Origin: Luteipulveratus flavus
Lineage (GTDB): Bacteria; Actinomycetota; Actinomycetes; Actinomycetales; Dermatophilaceae
Assembly: GCF_029439465.1 (NCBI RefSeq)
Contig: NZ_JAROAV010000010.1
Span: 186,001 to 250,000, forward strand
Length of the DNA stretch: 64,000 nt
Direction: 5' to 3'
How positions within the stretch are numbered: the stretch's first letter is position 1; each line of letters opens with the position of its first letter. The notes under the pieces are model-generated. The model searched no databases and was not told where the DNA came from. It saw nothing but the letters and a program-made list of their open reading frames with translations. Shown here piece by piece: positions 38,836 to 49,698 of the stretch. The position numbers were made by a program, and so were the translations under genes.

Positions 38836-41816
38836 GTCCGGAACGACCCGTCAGCCGGCCGGGCGCCCTGGTCCGGGCCGGGTTCGCCGACCACACCCGG
38901 GCGGCGGGCATGCTGGACGAGCTCGGGTCGACCGACCAGGCCGGCCTGGTCACCGCGCTGGGCCGCACCGCCGACCCGGACGGCGCCCTGCTCGGCCTCC
39001 TGCGTGTACGGGAGGCGCTGGCCGACGGCCAGCGAGCCGATCTGGACGCGCTGCTGAGCAGCGCGGATCAGCCTCGCCACCGCCTGCTGGCCGTCCTCGG
39101 GGCGTCCTCGGCGCTCACCGACCACCTGGTGCGGCACCCGGAGCAGTGGCGGGACGTCATCGACGCCGAACGACGCGACGCCGTCCAGCTGGCGCGGCTG
39201 CTGTGCGGTGAGGTCACCGACCGTGGCGAGCTGACGGCGTACGACGCGCTGCGGATCGCCTACCGACGCCAGCTGCTGCAGATCGCGGCGATCGACCTCA
39301 CCAGCGATCCGTACGACGAGATGCCCGCGACCGGCGAGGCGCTGGCCGACCTGGCGGGCGCCGCGCTGGAGGCGGCGCTGCTGATCGCGCGCGAGGAGCA
39401 CGACGCCCCGCAGCGGTGCCGGCTCTCGGTCATCGGCATGGGCAAGACCGGCGGGCTGGAGCTGAACTACCTCTCCGACGTGGACGTGGTCTTCGTCGCC
39501 GAGCCGGCGGACGGTGTCGAGGAGGACGAGGCGATCGCGGTCGCGACCGCGCTGGCCACGTCCGCGATGCGCGCCTGCTCCGCCTCCACCGGTGAGGGCA
39601 ACCTGTGGCAGGTCGATGCGAATCTGCGCCCCGAGGGCAAGAACGGCCCGCTGGTCCGGACCGTGGAGAGCCACCGCGCGTACTACGAGCGGTGGGCCAA
39701 GACCTGGGAGTTCCAGGCGCTGCTGAAGGCCCGACCCATCGCCGGTGACGCCGAGGTGGGCGCTGCGTACCTCGAGGCGATGACGCCGATGGTGTGGCAG
39801 GCGAGCACCCGGGAGAACTTCGTCGAGGACGTCCAGGCGATGCGGCGGCGCGTCGAGGACAACGTCCCGCCCGCGGAGGCAGCGCGTCAGCTGAAGCTGG
39901 GCCCGGGTGGCCTGCGCGACATCGAGTTCAGCGTCCAGCTGCTGCAGCTGGTGCACGGCCGAGCCGACGACCGGATCCGGCAGCGCAGCACCCTCGCCGC
40001 GCTCGACGCGCTCTCGCGCCGGGGGTACGTCGGTCGCTCGGACGCCCACGAGCTGGACGTCGCCTACCGCTTCCTGCGCGTCCTGGAGCACCGCATCCAG
40101 CTGTCCCGGATGCGGCGTACCCACCTGATGCCCACCAGCGAGGCGGACCTGCGCCGCCTCGGTCGCAGCGTCGGTGAGTTCTCCGACCCGGGCGAGACGA
40201 TCACGAAGATGTGGCGCGGGAAGGCGCGAGAGGTGCGCCGCCTGCACGAGCGGCTCTTCTACCGACCGCTCCTGTCGGCGGTCGCTCGGCTGAGCGACGA
40301 CGACGCGACGCTGAGCCCCGCGGACGCGCGAGAACGACTGGCAGCACTCGGTTTTCGTGATCCCGCCGGGGCGATCCGGCACATCGAGGCGCTCTCGTCC
40401 GGTGTCAGCCGCCGCGCCGTCATGCAGCGGACCCTGCTGCCGGTGATGCTGCAGTGGTTCGCGAACGAGGCGGACCCGGACGCCGGGCTGCTGGCCTTCC
40501 GCCGCATCAGCGACGAGCTCGGCACGAGCCCCTGGTACCTCAAGCAGCTGCGTGAGGGGTCCTCGGCGCAGCAGCTGGCCAAGATCCTGGCGAGCAGCAG
40601 GTACGCCGCGGCGATGCTCGAACGCTCCCCGTCGGCGGTCGCGATGCTGGACGACCCGGACGCCATGACGCCGCGGACCCTGGACGCACTCACCCGCACG
40701 ATGGGCGCGGCGGCCCGCAGGCACCGCGACGCGGACCAGGCGGCGCTCGCAGCGCGCGCGGTCCGCCGGACCGAGCTGCTGCGGATCTCGATCGCCGACC
40801 TGCTCGGCCTGCTGGACCTCGACCAGGTCGAGGTCGCGCTGACGGACGTCATGGCCGCGACGGTGCAGGCGGTTCTCGACGTGGCGGTCCGCAGGGTCGA
40901 GGCGGAGCACGGCGAGCTGGTGACGAGCCTGGCCGTGATCGGGATGGGCCGGTTCGGCGGCCGTGAGATGGGCTACAGCAGCGACGCCGACGTGATGTTC
41001 GTCCATCGGCCGCACGAGGATGCCGACGACCAGCGCGCCCAGGAGCAGGCCCTCGCCGTCGTCACCGAGCTCCGGCGCCTGGTCCAGCTCAGCGGCCCGG
41101 ACCCCGCGCTGACGGTCGATGCGGACCTGCGGCCCGAGGGCAAGGCGGGCCCGCTGGTGCGCAGCCTCGACTCCTACCGGGCGTACTACGACCGGTGGTC
41201 GGAAGGCTGGGAGGCGCAGGCGCTGCTGCGCGCGACGCCGGTGGCCGGCGACCGGGAGCTGGGACGCGCGTTCGCCGAGCTGATCGATCCGCTGCGCTGG
41301 CCGGCGGACGGTCTGAGCGTCCGGGCGGTGCGGCAGATCCGCACGCTCAAGGCCCGGATGGAGGCCGAGCGCATCCCGCGCGGCGGTGACCGCAAGACGC
41401 ACTTCAAGCTCGGCCACGGCGGACTCGCCGACGTCGAGTGGACCGTCCAGCTGCTCCAGCTGGAGCACGCCGGCCAGGTTCCGGGACTGCGGCACCCGGG
41501 GACGATGACGCCCCTGCAGCGGGCGGCGGACGCGGGTCTGCTCGGTCACGAGCAGGCCGAGGCGTTGCGCGAGGCGTGGACCCTGGCGACCCTGCTGCGT
41601 AACGCGTCGGTGCTGTGGCGGGGGCGCCCGGTCGACGCGCTGCCCAGCGACCTGCGCGACGGTGACGGGATCGGCCGCATCCTGGGCATGCCCACCGGGT
41701 CGGGCCCGGCGCTGCACGACGACTACCGCCGCTGCGCGCGGCGTGCCCGCGCCGTGGTCGACGAGTGCTTCTACGGCACCCCACCCTCCGAGAACGGCGC
41801 CCGTCCGGGCCGCTGA
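38832..41816 (+). CDS. glnE: Bifunctional glutamine synthetase adenylyltransferase / deadenylase
   Basis: This 994-residue protein has the two nucleotidyltransferase domains of Gln[22 protein letters not shown] in the N-terminal deadenylase half and [21 protein letters not shown] in the C-terminal adenylyltransferase half. Each is followed by an [14 protein letters not shown] or [14 protein letters not shown] motif. It controls GlnA activity according to nitrogen status. GTG 38832 overlaps the glnA2 stop (GTGA), so translation is coupled. The glnA2-glnE order is conserved in mycobacteria and streptomycetes. Confidence 0.95.
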   Translation: MSPERPVSRPGALVRAGFADHTRAAGMLDELGSTDQAGLVTALGRTADPDGALLGLLRVREALADGQRADLDALLSSADQPRHRLLAVLGASSALTDHLVRHPEQWRDVIDAERRDAVQLARLLCGEVTDRGELTAYDALRIAYRRQLLQIAAIDLTSDPYDEMPATGEALADLAGAALEAALLIAREEHDAPQRCRLSVIGMGKTGGLELNYLSDVDVVFVAEPADGVEEDEAIAVATALATSAMRACSASTGEGNLWQVDANLRPEGKNGPLVRTVESHRAYYERWAKTWEFQALLKARPIAGDAEVGAAYLEAMTPMVWQASTRENFVEDVQAMRRRVEDNVPPAEAARQLKLGPGGLRDIEFSVQLLQLVHGRADDRIRQRSTLAALDALSRRGYVGRSDAHELDVAYRFLRVLEHRIQLSRMRRTHLMPTSEADLRRLGRSVGEFSDPGETITKMWRGKAREVRRLHERLFYRPLLSAVARLSDDDATLSPADARERLAALGFRDPAGAIRHIEALSSGVSRRAVMQRTLLPVMLQWFANEADPDAGLLAFRRISDELGTSPWYLKQLREGSSAQQLAKILASSRYAAAMLERSPSAVAMLDDPDAMTPRTLDALTRTMGAAARRHRDADQAALAARAVRRTELLRISIADLLGLLDLDQVEVALTDVMAATVQAVLDVAVRRVEAEHGELVTSLAVIGMGRFGGREMGYSSDADVMFVHRPHEDADDQRAQEQALAVVTELRRLVQLSGPDPALTVDADLRPEGKAGPLVRSLDSYRAYYDRWSEGWEAQALLRATPVAGDRELGRAFAELIDPLRWPADGLSVRAVRQIRTLKARMEAERIPRGGDRKTHFKLGHGGLADVEWTVQLLQLEHAGQVPGLRHPGTMTPLQRAADAGLLGHEQAEALREAWTLATLLRNASVLWRGRPVDALPSDLRDGDGIGRILGMPTGSGPALHDDYRRCARRARAVVDECFYGTPPSENGARPGR

Positions 41817-41907
41817 GACCGCCGAGGTCGTCGGCCTGCCGCGGCCCGGCGAGCGTCCGAGAGACCCGACGGCTGAGATGGCCCCGCAGGGCGTGTCGGG
41901 CGGTTCG

Positions 41908-41921
41908 TAGAATCGATCAGG
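41908..41921 (+). promoter_or_regulatory. Leaderless promoter of the his operon (-10 TAGAAT)
   Basis: A near-consensus -10, TAGAAT, occupies 41908-41913. Seven bases follow and then GTG 41921, so transcription should begin at the start codon. The 104-base gap after glnE shows no ribosome site next to the GTG. No attenuator-like hairpin or His-rich leader peptide is present. Confidence 0.7.
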
Positions 41922-43267
41922 TGATCACACGTACCGACCTGCGCGGTCCTGCGCTCGCGTCCCTCGACGCGCGCGGCCTGCGCGACACGTTGCCCCGGGC
42001 GGCCTTCGACGTCGAGGCAGCCCTCGACGTCGTTCGACCGATCTGCGAGCAGGTACGGCATCACGGCGCCGAGGCGCTGCGCGAGCTGTCCGAGCGGTTC
42101 GACCAGGTCCGGCCGCAGTCGTTGCGCGTCCCGGGCGAGGTGCTGGCCGCCGCGCTGGAGCAGCTCGACCCCGACATCCGGGCGGCGCTCACCGAGGCGA
42201 TCCGGCGGGCGCGGCTCGTCCACGACGATCAGCGACGCACCGACACCACGACCCACGTCGCGCCGGGCGGCACCGTCACCGAGCGGTGGGTGCCGGTCGA
42301 CCGGGTCGGCCTGTACGTCCCCGGCGGCGTCGCCGTCCTCGCCAGCAGCGTGGTCATGAACGTCGTGCCCGCGCAGGCGGCCGGCGTCACCTCGCTCGCG
42401 GTGGCGAGCCCGCCGCAGCGCTCCAACACCGGGGCGTTCGCCGGCTACCCCGACCCGACCATCCTGGCCGCGTGCGCGCTGCTGGGCGTGGACGAGGTCT
42501 ACGCGGTCGGCGGTGCTCAGGCGATCGCGATGTTCGCCTACGGCGCCCGCGAGGACGACGGCACGACCGTGTGCGAGCCGGTCAGCCTCGTCACCGGTCC
42601 GGGCAACATCTACGTCGTGGCGGCCAAGCGGCTGCTCAAGGGTCTGATCGGCATCGACTCCGAGGCGGGCCCGACCGAGATCGCGATCCTCGCCGACGAG
42701 ACCGCGGACGCCGAGCACGTGGCGGCCGACCTCATCAGCCAGGCGGAGCACGACACCCTCGCGGCCGCGGTGCTCGTCACCGACAGCGAGGAGCTCGCCA
42801 CCGCCGTGGAGGCGGCGCTGGAGCGCCGGGTGGCCCGGACCAAGCACGCCGAGCGCATCCGCATCTCGTTGACAGGTGAGCAGTCCGGCATCGTCCTGGT
42901 CGACGACGTCGAGGCTGGTGTGCGGGTCGTGGACGCGTACGCGGCCGAGCACCTGGAGATCCAGACCCGCGACGCCGCGGCGGTCGCCGCCCGGATCCGC
43001 AACGCGGGCGCGATCTTCGTTGGCGCGTACGCCCCGGTCAGCCTGGGCGACTACGCCGCGGGCTCCAACCACGTCCTGCCGACCGGCGGCTGCGCCTGCC
43101 ACAGCTCGGGTCTGTCGGTGCAGTCGTTCCTGCGCGGCATCCACGTCGTCGACTACACCCAGGACGCGCTGCGCGAGGTGGCCGGTGTCGTGACGACCCT
43201 CGCGCAGGCGGAGGACCTGCCGGCGCACGGCGAGGCGGTCACGGCGCGCTTCGAGTCCGATGAGTGA
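41921..43267 (+). CDS. hisD: Histidinol dehydrogenase
   Basis: This 448-residue enzyme makes the last two oxidations from L-histidinol to L-histidine with NAD. Typical segments are [85 protein letters not shown] (Zn ligands Gln and His) and SNHVLPTGG. It heads the operon with a leaderless GTG start. Its last eight bases overlap the start of hisC. Confidence 0.96.
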   Translation: MITRTDLRGPALASLDARGLRDTLPRAAFDVEAALDVVRPICEQVRHHGAEALRELSERFDQVRPQSLRVPGEVLAAALEQLDPDIRAALTEAIRRARLVHDDQRRTDTTTHVAPGGTVTERWVPVDRVGLYVPGGVAVLASSVVMNVVPAQAAGVTSLAVASPPQRSNTGAFAGYPDPTILAACALLGVDEVYAVGGAQAIAMFAYGAREDDGTTVCEPVSLVTGPGNIYVVAAKRLLKGLIGIDSEAGPTEIAILADETADAEHVAADLISQAEHDTLAAAVLVTDSEELATAVEAALERRVARTKHAERIRISLTGEQSGIVLVDDVEAGVRVVDAYAAEHLEIQTRDAAAVAARIRNAGAIFVGAYAPVSLGDYAAGSNHVLPTGGCACHSSGLSVQSFLRGIHVVDYTQDALREVAGVVTTLAQAEDLPAHGEAVTARFESDE

Positions 43268-44393
43268 GCCGGTCACCGGGGTGCGGGCGCTGCTGCGTCC
43301 CGACCTGCAGGGCCGGACTCCGTACGGCGCGCCGCAGCTGGACGTACCCGTCGCCCTCAACACCAACGAGTCCTCCTACCCGGTGCCGGACGCGGTCGTG
43401 CAGACGATCGTCGAGCGCGTCGGCGAGGTCGCGGCGAGCCTGAACCGCTACCCCGACCGCGAGTTCACCCGGCTGCGGACGGAGCTGGCCGCCTACCTCA
43501 CCCGGACGACCGGGCCGGTGCTGAGCGCGGACCAGCTGTGGGCCGGCAACGGCAGCAACGAGGTGCTCTCCCACCTGGTGCAGGCGTTCGGCGGGCCGGG
43601 GCGGACGGCGCTGGGCTTCACGCCGTCGTACTCCATGCACCCGATCATCACCCGCTCGCTCGGGACGGAGTGGGTCGACGGGCTGCGGGGGAGTGCCGAC
43701 GGGCTCTTCGACCTCGACGTCGACCGCGCGGTCGAACAGGCCCGCACCACCGACCCGAACCTCGTCTTCCTCACCTCGCCGAACAACCCGACCGGCACCG
43801 CGTTGTCCCTCGACGTCGTCGCGGCGGTGTACGACGCGGCCCCGCACGCGGTAATCGTGGTGGACGAGGCGTACGCCGAGTTCGCCCGCCCCGGCACGCC
43901 GAGCGCGACGACACTGCTGGCCGGACGCGACCGCCTCGTCGTCACCCGCACGATGAGCAAGGCGTTCGCGTTCGCGGGCGTACGGCTGGGTTATCTCGCC
44001 GCCGACGCGCAGCTCACCGAGCTGCTCCGGCTGGTCCGGCTGCCGTACCACCTGTCCGCGGTGACCCAGGCGGTGGCGCTCGCGGCGCTCGAGCACGCCG
44101 ACCTGATGCTCGGCATGGTCGAGGCGATCAAGACCGAGCGGGACCGTCTGGTCGACGGCGCCCTGTCGCTCGGGCTGCGACCCGTCCCGAGCGACGCGAA
44201 CTTCGTTCTCGTCGGTGGGTTCGTGGACGCCCCCCGGACCTGGCAGGCTCTGCTGGAGGAAGGTGTCCTCGTCCGTGACGTCGGGATCCCGCACCACCTG
44301 CGGATCACGGCCGGGACGCCGCAGGAGACCGACGCCGTGCTCGCCGCGCTGGCGAGCGTCGGCGGCAGCGACCGAGAGGAGCAGGTCCGATGA
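43260..44393 (+). CDS. hisC: Histidinol-phosphate aminotransferase
   Basis: This 377-residue fold-type I PLP enzyme shows [14 protein letters not shown], the [15 protein letters not shown] phosphate-binding segment, [23 protein letters not shown] and [17 protein letters not shown] with the Schiff-base Lys. It converts imidazole-acetol phosphate and glutamate to histidinol phosphate. The ATG at 43260 lies inside hisD (8-base overlap). Its stop overlaps hisB (ATGA). Length and motifs are normal. Confidence 0.95.
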   Translation: MSEPVTGVRALLRPDLQGRTPYGAPQLDVPVALNTNESSYPVPDAVVQTIVERVGEVAASLNRYPDREFTRLRTELAAYLTRTTGPVLSADQLWAGNGSNEVLSHLVQAFGGPGRTALGFTPSYSMHPIITRSLGTEWVDGLRGSADGLFDLDVDRAVEQARTTDPNLVFLTSPNNPTGTALSLDVVAAVYDAAPHAVIVVDEAYAEFARPGTPSATTLLAGRDRLVVTRTMSKAFAFAGVRLGYLAADAQLTELLRLVRLPYHLSAVTQAVALAALEHADLMLGMVEAIKTERDRLVDGALSLGLRPVPSDANFVLVGGFVDAPRTWQALLEEGVLVRDVGIPHHLRITAGTPQETDAVLAALASVGGSDREEQVR

Positions 44394-44989
44394 GCCGGAC
44401 GGCGCAGATCACGCGCACGACCAAGGAGAGCTCGGTCGACCTGTGGCTCGACCTCGACGGCTCGGGGACGGCGGAGGTCAGCACCGGCGTGCGGTTCTAC
44501 GACCACATGCTGGAGAGCCTGGCCAAGCACAGCCTGATCGACCTGCGCGTCGAGGCGAGCGGCGACCTGGACGTCGATGCCCACCACACCGTCGAGGACA
44601 CCGCGATCGTGCTCGGCCAGGCGGTCCGCGAGGCGCTCGGCGACAAGAGCGGCATCGCCCGTTTCGGGGACGCGACCGTCCCGCTGGACGAGGCCCTCGT
44701 GCACGCCGTCGTCGACGTCGCCGGCCGGCCGTACTGCGTCCACACCGGCGAGCCCGAGGGCCAGGTGTACGCGATCATCGGCGGGACGTACACCGGCTCG
44801 CTCACCCAGCACGTGATGGAGTCCTTCGCCCACCACGCGGCGATCGCGCTGCACATCCGCGTCCTCTCCGGGCGCGACCCGCACCACATCGTCGAGGCAC
44901 AGTTCAAGGCGCTGGCCCGGGCGCTGCGGGCGGCCGTCGCGCTCGATCCCCGGGTCAAGGGCATCCCGAGTGCCAAGGGGGCGCTCTGA
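44390..44989 (+). CDS. hisB: Imidazoleglycerol-phosphate dehydratase
   Basis: This 199-residue monofunctional HisB contains the duplicated metal-binding histidine motifs [15 protein letters not shown] and [15 protein letters not shown] with [18 protein letters not shown]. It dehydrates imidazoleglycerol phosphate to imidazole-acetol phosphate. It lacks the N-terminal histidinol phosphatase domain of enterobacterial HisB, as usual in actinobacteria. It starts four bases inside hisC and is followed one base later by an unknown gene. Confidence 0.96.
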   Translation: MSRTAQITRTTKESSVDLWLDLDGSGTAEVSTGVRFYDHMLESLAKHSLIDLRVEASGDLDVDAHHTVEDTAIVLGQAVREALGDKSGIARFGDATVPLDEALVHAVVDVAGRPYCVHTGEPEGQVYAIIGGTYTGSLTQHVMESFAHHAAIALHIRVLSGRDPHHIVEAQFKALARALRAAVALDPRVKGIPSAKGAL

Positions 44990-44990
44990 G

Positions 44991-45617
44991 ATGACCGCGA
45001 CCGCGTCGACCCTCCCGGGCCTGCTGCTGCTGCAGGGCGAGCCGCGCAGGGTCGGCAGCTGGGTGGCACGTGGGACCGTACCCGCGTACGTGCTCCCCGT
45101 CGGCGGCTGGACGGCCGTCGTCGCGGCCGGTGAGTCCGCTGCGAAGGCACCGTACGACGACGGGCTGACGATGCTCGCCAACCGCCCGGTGCCGCACGGC
45201 TTCCGCGGGTCGGTGGGGTTCTTCTCGATCGACGGGCGCGCGGTCGTCGTCGTGCAGCGGCGCGGCTGGCGGACCATCCCGCGCTGGCTGGTGTGGGAGC
45301 CGGGCCACGGCGCGCAGCGCGTCCACGGTCTGTCGCCGCTGCGCTCCAGCGACCTGCTGGACGTGGTCGGCGTCGCGCCCGAGGAGACCCAGACCCTGCG
45401 GTCGCTGCTGCGCTCGACCGAGGGCGAGTCGCTGGACCTCCTGCGCGATCTGATCGACGCGCTGGCCCTGCCCGCCGGCCGGATGCTGTCGGGTTCGGGT
45501 GTCCCGACCCAGCCCGACGCCACGCTGGTGACACCGGGGGAGCGGGACGTCGCCCGGTTCGAGCGGGTCGTCGGCGAGGACCGCGCCATCCGGGCGGAGC
45601 AGGAGGACCTCTCGTGA
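44991..45617 (+). CDS. Uncharacterised protein encoded inside the his operon
   Basis: I do not recognise this 208-residue soluble protein. It starts one base after the hisB stop and its own stop overlaps hisH (GTGA), so it must be co-translated with histidine genes. The N-terminal half is rich in beta strands with tryptophans ([49 protein letters not shown]). The C-terminal half is helical and acidic, with ESLDLLRDLIDALALPAGRML. No membrane segment, cofactor motif or catalytic signature is visible. A role tied to imidazole-glycerol phosphate synthase or operon control is only a guess. Confidence 0.85.
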   Translation: MTATASTLPGLLLLQGEPRRVGSWVARGTVPAYVLPVGGWTAVVAAGESAAKAPYDDGLTMLANRPVPHGFRGSVGFFSIDGRAVVVVQRRGWRTIPRWLVWEPGHGAQRVHGLSPLRSSDLLDVVGVAPEETQTLRSLLRSTEGESLDLLRDLIDALALPAGRMLSGSGVPTQPDATLVTPGERDVARFERVVGEDRAIRAEQEDLS

Positions 45618-46240
45618 GCCGACGCGTCGTCGTCCTGGACTACGGCAGCGGCAACGTCAGATCGGTCGTGCGCATGCTCGAACGGGTCGGGGCCGACGTC
45701 GAGCTGACGGCCGACCCGCGGGCGGTCCGGCGCGCCGACGGCCTGTACGTCCCCGGGGTCGGCAACTTCCACGCGTGTGTACAGGGTCTGGTCGGCGTCG
45801 GCGGTGACACCCTGATCCGCGAGCGGGTGGTCGCCGGCGCCCCCGTCCTCGGCGTGTGCGTCGGCATGCAGGCGATGTTCGTCGACTCGACCGAGACGAG
45901 CGCCGTCGGCACCCATCCCGGTCTCGGCCTGTGGTCGGGAGCGGTCACCCGGCTCACCGGGCCGGTGGTGCCGCACATGGGCTGGTCGACCGTCGAGCCA
46001 CCACCCGGCACCCGGCTGCTGCGCGGGCTGGAGGGTGAGCGCTTCTACTTCGTGCACTCCTTCGCCGCGCACGAGGCTCCGGTACGCGACGGTGCGCGTC
46101 CGCTGACCACGTGGGCCGAGCACGGCGACCGGTTCGTCGCCGCGGTCGAGGACGGTCCGGTGAGCGCGACCCAGTTCCATCCCGAGAAGTCCGGCGACGC
46201 CGGGGCCCAGCTGCTCAGCGCCTGGCTCGAGACACTCTGA
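45614..46240 (+). CDS. hisH: Imidazole glycerol phosphate synthase, glutaminase subunit
   Basis: This 208-residue class I glutamine amidotransferase has the nucleophile Cys in [10 protein letters not shown] and the His-Glu pair in [16 protein letters not shown]. The first strand reads [17 protein letters not shown]. It feeds ammonia from glutamine to HisF. GTG 45614 overlaps the upstream stop. HisF itself is not found downstream, where priA and sseB follow, so the synthase partner is encoded elsewhere. The gap to priA is 26 bases and holds a GAAAGGA ribosome site. Confidence 0.95.
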   Translation: MSRRVVVLDYGSGNVRSVVRMLERVGADVELTADPRAVRRADGLYVPGVGNFHACVQGLVGVGGDTLIRERVVAGAPVLGVCVGMQAMFVDSTETSAVGTHPGLGLWSGAVTRLTGPVVPHMGWSTVEPPPGTRLLRGLEGERFYFVHSFAAHEAPVRDGARPLTTWAEHGDRFVAAVEDGPVSATQFHPEKSGDAGAQLLSAWLETL

Positions 46241-46266
46241 ACGTTGTTGCAACGAAAGGACACTCA

Positions 46267-47001
46267 GTGACCACTGCCCGCCTGGAGCTGCTCCCGGCCG
46301 TCGATGTCGCGGACGGTCGTGCCGTCCAGCTGGTGCAAGGCGTCGCCGGCACCGGCGGCGAGTTCGGCGACCCGTGGGAGGCCGCGAAGGCCTGGCAGGA
46401 CCAGGGCGCGGAGTGGATCCATCTGGTCGACCTGGACGCCGCCTTCGGCCGGGGGTCCAACGGCGACCTGCTCGCCGACATCGTGGGCCGGCTCGACATC
46501 AAGGTGGAGATGTCCGGCGGGATCCGGGACGAGGAGACGTTGCGGGCCGCTCTCGCGACCGGCTGCCGCCGGGTGAACCTCGGCACCGCCGCCCTGGAGG
46601 ACCCGGAGTGGACCCGGGAGGCGATCGCGACGTACGGGGACCAGGTCGCGGTCGGGCTCGACGTGCGCGGCACGACACTCGCCGCCCGGGGCTGGACCCG
46701 CGAGGGCGGCGACCTGTGGGAGACGCTGGCGCGGCTGGACTCCGAGGGCTGCAGCCGGTACGTCGTCACCGACGTGGCCAAGGACGGCATGCTGCAGGGT
46801 CCGAACGTCGCGCTCCTGCAGCAGGTGTGTGAGCGCACCGACCGCCCGGTCGTCGCCTCCGGCGGCATCTCCACGCTCGAGGACCTGGCGGCGCTGCGCG
46901 GCCTGGTCGGCGACGGCGTCGAGGGCGCGATCGTCGGGTCGGCCCTCTACCGAAAGGCGTTCACGCTGCCCGAGGCGCTCGACGTGGCGGGCCGGTCATG
47001 A
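46267..47001 (+). CDS. priA: PriA, phosphoribosyl isomerase (HisA, possibly also TrpF)
   Basis: This 244-residue beta/alpha barrel shows [18 protein letters not shown] at the N-terminus, [42 protein letters not shown] and [14 protein letters not shown]. Actinobacterial PriA performs the HisA step and, in many species, the TrpF step as well. Whether this one is bifunctional depends on a separate trpF gene, which cannot be judged here. GTG 46267 has GAAAGGA at 46254-46260. The next gene overlaps its stop as ATGA. Confidence 0.93.
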   Translation: MTTARLELLPAVDVADGRAVQLVQGVAGTGGEFGDPWEAAKAWQDQGAEWIHLVDLDAAFGRGSNGDLLADIVGRLDIKVEMSGGIRDEETLRAALATGCRRVNLGTAALEDPEWTREAIATYGDQVAVGLDVRGTTLAARGWTREGGDLWETLARLDSEGCSRYVVTDVAKDGMLQGPNVALLQQVCERTDRPVVASGGISTLEDLAALRGLVGDGVEGAIVGSALYRKAFTLPEALDVAGRS

Positions 47002-47762
47002 CCGACGGCTCGGACAGCACCGACTCCGCCGGCCAGGAGTGGCACGGCCGCAGCCTCAGCGGAACGGGCTTCGACGACGACACCGGCTCGGCCGACGCCG
47101 GGCTCGTCGCCGCGCTGGCGGACCCGGGCGACGAGCTGCGGCTGATGCGCGCGGTCGCCGAGGCGCGCCTGCTCGTCCCGGTGGTGGCCGCCCCCACCGA
47201 GATCGACGACTCGGGCGACCTCGCCGTGGAGAAGTCCACCGACATGGCCGTGGTAACCCTGACCGCTCCCGACGGGCAGCGCGCGCTCCCGGTGTTCTCC
47301 GGGGTGGAGGCGCTGGCGCGCTGGGACGAGGGCGCCCGTCCCTCGCCGGTCACCAGCGCGCGTGCGGCCCAGGCGGCGGTCTCCGAGCGCTGTGACGTGA
47401 TCGTCCTGGACGTCGGGTCACCGCACCAGGTGGTGCTGCGACCGAGCATGGTGTGGGCCCTCGCGCAGCAGCGCGCGTGGATCCCGGCCCACCAGGACGA
47501 GCACGTCCGCTCAGCCGTCGCGGCTGCGGTCCGCGACGACCCCGCCGTGGAGGAAGTCCGCTGCGAGGACGGCTCCGACGCCGGCCCGGGGGTCCTGCGC
47601 GTCGTCCTCGGCGTCCGCCCCGGCCTGTCGCAGAACGAGCTGCGCGAGGTCGCGACCCGCGTGGGGGAGCGGATCGCGACCGACGGGGAGGTCAGGGCGC
47701 GGATCGACGGCCTGGCCTTCGCGCTGCAGGCCGCCGGACCCGCCGACCCGGGCGGGCGCTGA
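46998..47762 (+). CDS. SseB-family protein
   Basis: This 254-residue acidic protein matches actinobacterial SseB proteins: [60 protein letters not shown] and a C-terminal helical part. The first about 40 residues are a Ser/Asp/Gly-rich tail that is probably disordered. The molecular role of SseB outside enterobacterial secretion is unknown. It is last in the his operon by ATGA overlap with priA. In several actinomycetes SseB genes also follow priA. Confidence 0.8.
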   Translation: MTDGSDSTDSAGQEWHGRSLSGTGFDDDTGSADAGLVAALADPGDELRLMRAVAEARLLVPVVAAPTEIDDSGDLAVEKSTDMAVVTLTAPDGQRALPVFSGVEALARWDEGARPSPVTSARAAQAAVSERCDVIVLDVGSPHQVVLRPSMVWALAQQRAWIPAHQDEHVRSAVAAAVRDDPAVEEVRCEDGSDAGPGVLRVVLGVRPGLSQNELREVATRVGERIATDGEVRARIDGLAFALQAAGPADPGGR

Positions 47763-47768
47763 GCCTGG

Positions 47769-48020
47769 TCAGCGGCGGTTGGCCTTCAGGGTGTCCAGCC
47801 GCTGCCGCATCTCGTCGGCGCTGATCTCGCCGCGAGCGTACAGGTCGCGAACCGTCCCGACGGCGTCGTGACGGCCGCCGCGCCACCGTCGGGAGACGAC
47901 GTAGATGAACGTCCCGACGACGAGAAGCCACAGAATCGGGAAGATCGGGAAGAACGGCCAGGGCGGGCCGTCCCAGTGGTCGGTGCTGTCGGCGGTGAGC
48001 TGGAGCAGTGCAGTGGTCAT
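47769..48020 (-). CDS. Small membrane protein with SHOCT domain
   Basis: This 83-residue protein has one membrane helix (about residues 23-42, FFPIFPILWLLVVGTFIYVV). It ends in a C-terminal SHOCT motif (about 56-80, TVRDLYARGEISADEMRQRLDTL). SHOCT modules are short oligomerisation elements found in many unrelated small proteins. The function is unknown. It converges on sseB with six bases between stop codons. Confidence 0.8.
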   Translation of the reverse strand: MTTALLQLTADSTDHWDGPPWPFFPIFPILWLLVVGTFIYVVSRRWRGGRHDAVGTVRDLYARGEISADEMRQRLDTLKANRR

Positions 48021-48099
48021 GCCGTCCAGACTCGGCGAGACGCGCGGTCGGCGCGTCCGCCGGGCGTTGAGATCGCCCTGCGCACCGTGCGTACGAGCC

Positions 48100-48675
48100 T
48101 CAGCCGGCGCGCGCCCGCAGGTGGACCTTGACGCCCTGGGTCCCGAACATGCTGAGCGCCTCGACCGGCTTGTCGTCGGCAGACCCGAACCAGTGGGGGA
48201 CCCGGGTGTCGAACTCCACCGCCTCGCCCCGCGTCAGCACGAGGTCCTGGTCGCCGAGCAGCAGCCGCAGCCGTCCCTCCAGGACGTACAGCCACTCGTA
48301 ACCCTCATGAGTGCGTGGTCTGGGGTGCTCGGGACTGGTGCGCTCGTGGAAGACGAGCTTGAAGACTTGGACCTGACCGGGCTGCACCGACAGCGGGATC
48401 ATCGTCATCGAGCCGTGGCGCCGCGCCTGGGTCCGGACGCGAGGGTCACCGACCGCGGGTGAGCCGACGAGCTCGTCCAGGGACAGGCGGTACGCGCCGG
48501 CCAGCGCCAGCAGCAGCTCCAGGGTGGCCTTGCGCTGCCCCGACTCCAGCCGGGAGAGCGTGCTGACCGAGACACCGGTGCGCTCGGACAGGTCGGCGAG
48601 GGTGATCTCCCGCTCCTGCCGCACCGAACGCAACCGAGGGCCGATGCCGTCGATGATCTTCGCCAGGTCGGTCAT
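48100..48675 (-). CDS. XRE-cupin transcriptional regulator
   Basis: This 191-residue protein has an N-terminal helix-turn-helix (about residues 12-70, LRSVRQEREITLADLSERTGVSVSTLSRLESGQRKAT). Its C-terminal cupin (about 85-190) includes THEGYEWLYVLEGRLRLLLGDQDLVL and VPHWFGS. Such regulators sense small molecules through the cupin barrel. The gene is divergent from a thioredoxin-reductase-like gene. The shared 66-base gap has a perfect inverted repeat eight bases before its own ATG, a likely autoregulatory operator. Confidence 0.9.
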   Translation of the reverse strand: MTDLAKIIDGIGPRLRSVRQEREITLADLSERTGVSVSTLSRLESGQRKATLELLLALAGAYRLSLDELVGSPAVGDPRVRTQARRHGSMTMIPLSVQPGQVQVFKLVFHERTSPEHPRPRTHEGYEWLYVLEGRLRLLLGDQDLVLTRGEAVEFDTRVPHWFGSADDKPVEALSMFGTQGVKVHLRARAG

Positions 48676-48682
48676 GAGATCA

Positions 48683-48701
48683 CCTTGCCATTACGGCAAG
48701 G
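48683..48701. promoter_or_regulatory. Operator-like inverted repeat CCTTGCC-N5-GGCAAGG
   Basis: A perfect 7-bp inverted repeat with a five-base spacer (CCTTGCCATTACGGCAAGG) is placed between the XRE-cupin gene and the oxidoreductase gene. Size and symmetry fit an XRE dimer site. It lies in the promoter or leader of the regulator and 40 bases upstream of the oxidoreductase ATG, so one site could control both. Confidence 0.65.
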
Positions 48702-48741
48702 ATGTTTGCCAGCGCCTCTGCTCCGGAGGCACAGTCGCTGC

Positions 48742-49698
48742 ATGAACGACACCCAGCAGCAGTACGACGTCCTGGTCATCGGCGGTGGTCCCGCCGGCCT
48801 CAGCGCCGCTCTCGTGCTCGGACGGTCGCGCCGGTCCGTCCTGGTGGTCGACGCGGGCGAGCCGCGCAACGCACCGGCGGCTCACATGCAGGCGTTCCTC
48901 TCCCGCGACGGCGCGCCACCGAGCGACCTGCTGGCGGCGGGACGCGCGGAGGTGGCCGCGTACGGCGTGGACATCGTCGGTGACTCGATCGCCGAGATCG
49001 ACCGTACGGCAACCGGATTCACGGCGACCACCACGAGTGGCGCGACGTACGACGCTGGCCGCGTCGTGCTGGCCACCGGTCTGCGCGACGTGCTGCCGGA
49101 CGTCCCCGGCATTCGCGAGCGGTGGGGTCGCGACGTGATCCACTGCCCGTACTGCCACGGCTGGGAGGTGCGCGACCAGCGCATCGCGGTCCTGGCGACC
49201 GGGCCGATGAGCGCGCACCAGGCGCAGCTGTTCCGGCAGCTGTCCGACCGGGTCACCTTCCTCGCCGGCGACACCGACCCGGACGCCGAGACGCGCACCG
49301 CGCTGGAGGCCCGGGGCATCGAGATCGTGACCGGCCCCGTCGCCGAGCTGGTCGTCGAGGACGACCGGCTCACCGGCGTACGCACCGGATCGGGTGCGGT
49401 CCTGCCGCTCGACGTGCTGGTCGTCGGCACCCGGATGGAGGCGCCGCGCGACCTGCCGGACCGGCTCGGCCTGGAGATGACCGAGCTGCCGGGGATGGGT
49501 CGTCAGGTGACGGTCGACGACATGGGCGCCACGACGGTCCCCGGCGTCTGGGCGGCCGGCAATGCCGCCGACGTGCGGATGCAGGTGATCAACGCGGCGG
49601 CCGCGGGGAACCTCGCCGGCGCCGCCGTGAACATGGACATGGTCCAGGAGGAGGTCCGGCTCGCGGTGCAGCAGCAGGCGAGCCGGACGACCGCCTAG
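48742..49698 (+). CDS. Thioredoxin reductase-like FAD/NAD(P) oxidoreductase
   Basis: This 318-residue flavoprotein has an FAD-binding [16 protein letters not shown] at the N-terminus, an ATGLRDVLP motif and the CPYC pair in [10 protein letters not shown]. The usual thioredoxin reductase active site is CATC, so this belongs to the TrxR-like subgroup often found beside XRE-cupin or TetR regulators. [26 protein letters not shown] motif ends the FAD domain. Partner protein unknown; a role in redox or detoxification is likely. Its stop shares CTAG with lpdA. Confidence 0.9.
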   Translation: MNDTQQQYDVLVIGGGPAGLSAALVLGRSRRSVLVVDAGEPRNAPAAHMQAFLSRDGAPPSDLLAAGRAEVAAYGVDIVGDSIAEIDRTATGFTATTTSGATYDAGRVVLATGLRDVLPDVPGIRERWGRDVIHCPYCHGWEVRDQRIAVLATGPMSAHQAQLFRQLSDRVTFLAGDTDPDAETRTALEARGIEIVTGPVAELVVEDDRLTGVRTGSGAVLPLDVLVVGTRMEAPRDLPDRLGLEMTELPGMGRQVTVDDMGATTVPGVWAAGNAADVRMQVINAAAAGNLAGAAVNMDMVQEEVRLAVQQQASRTTA

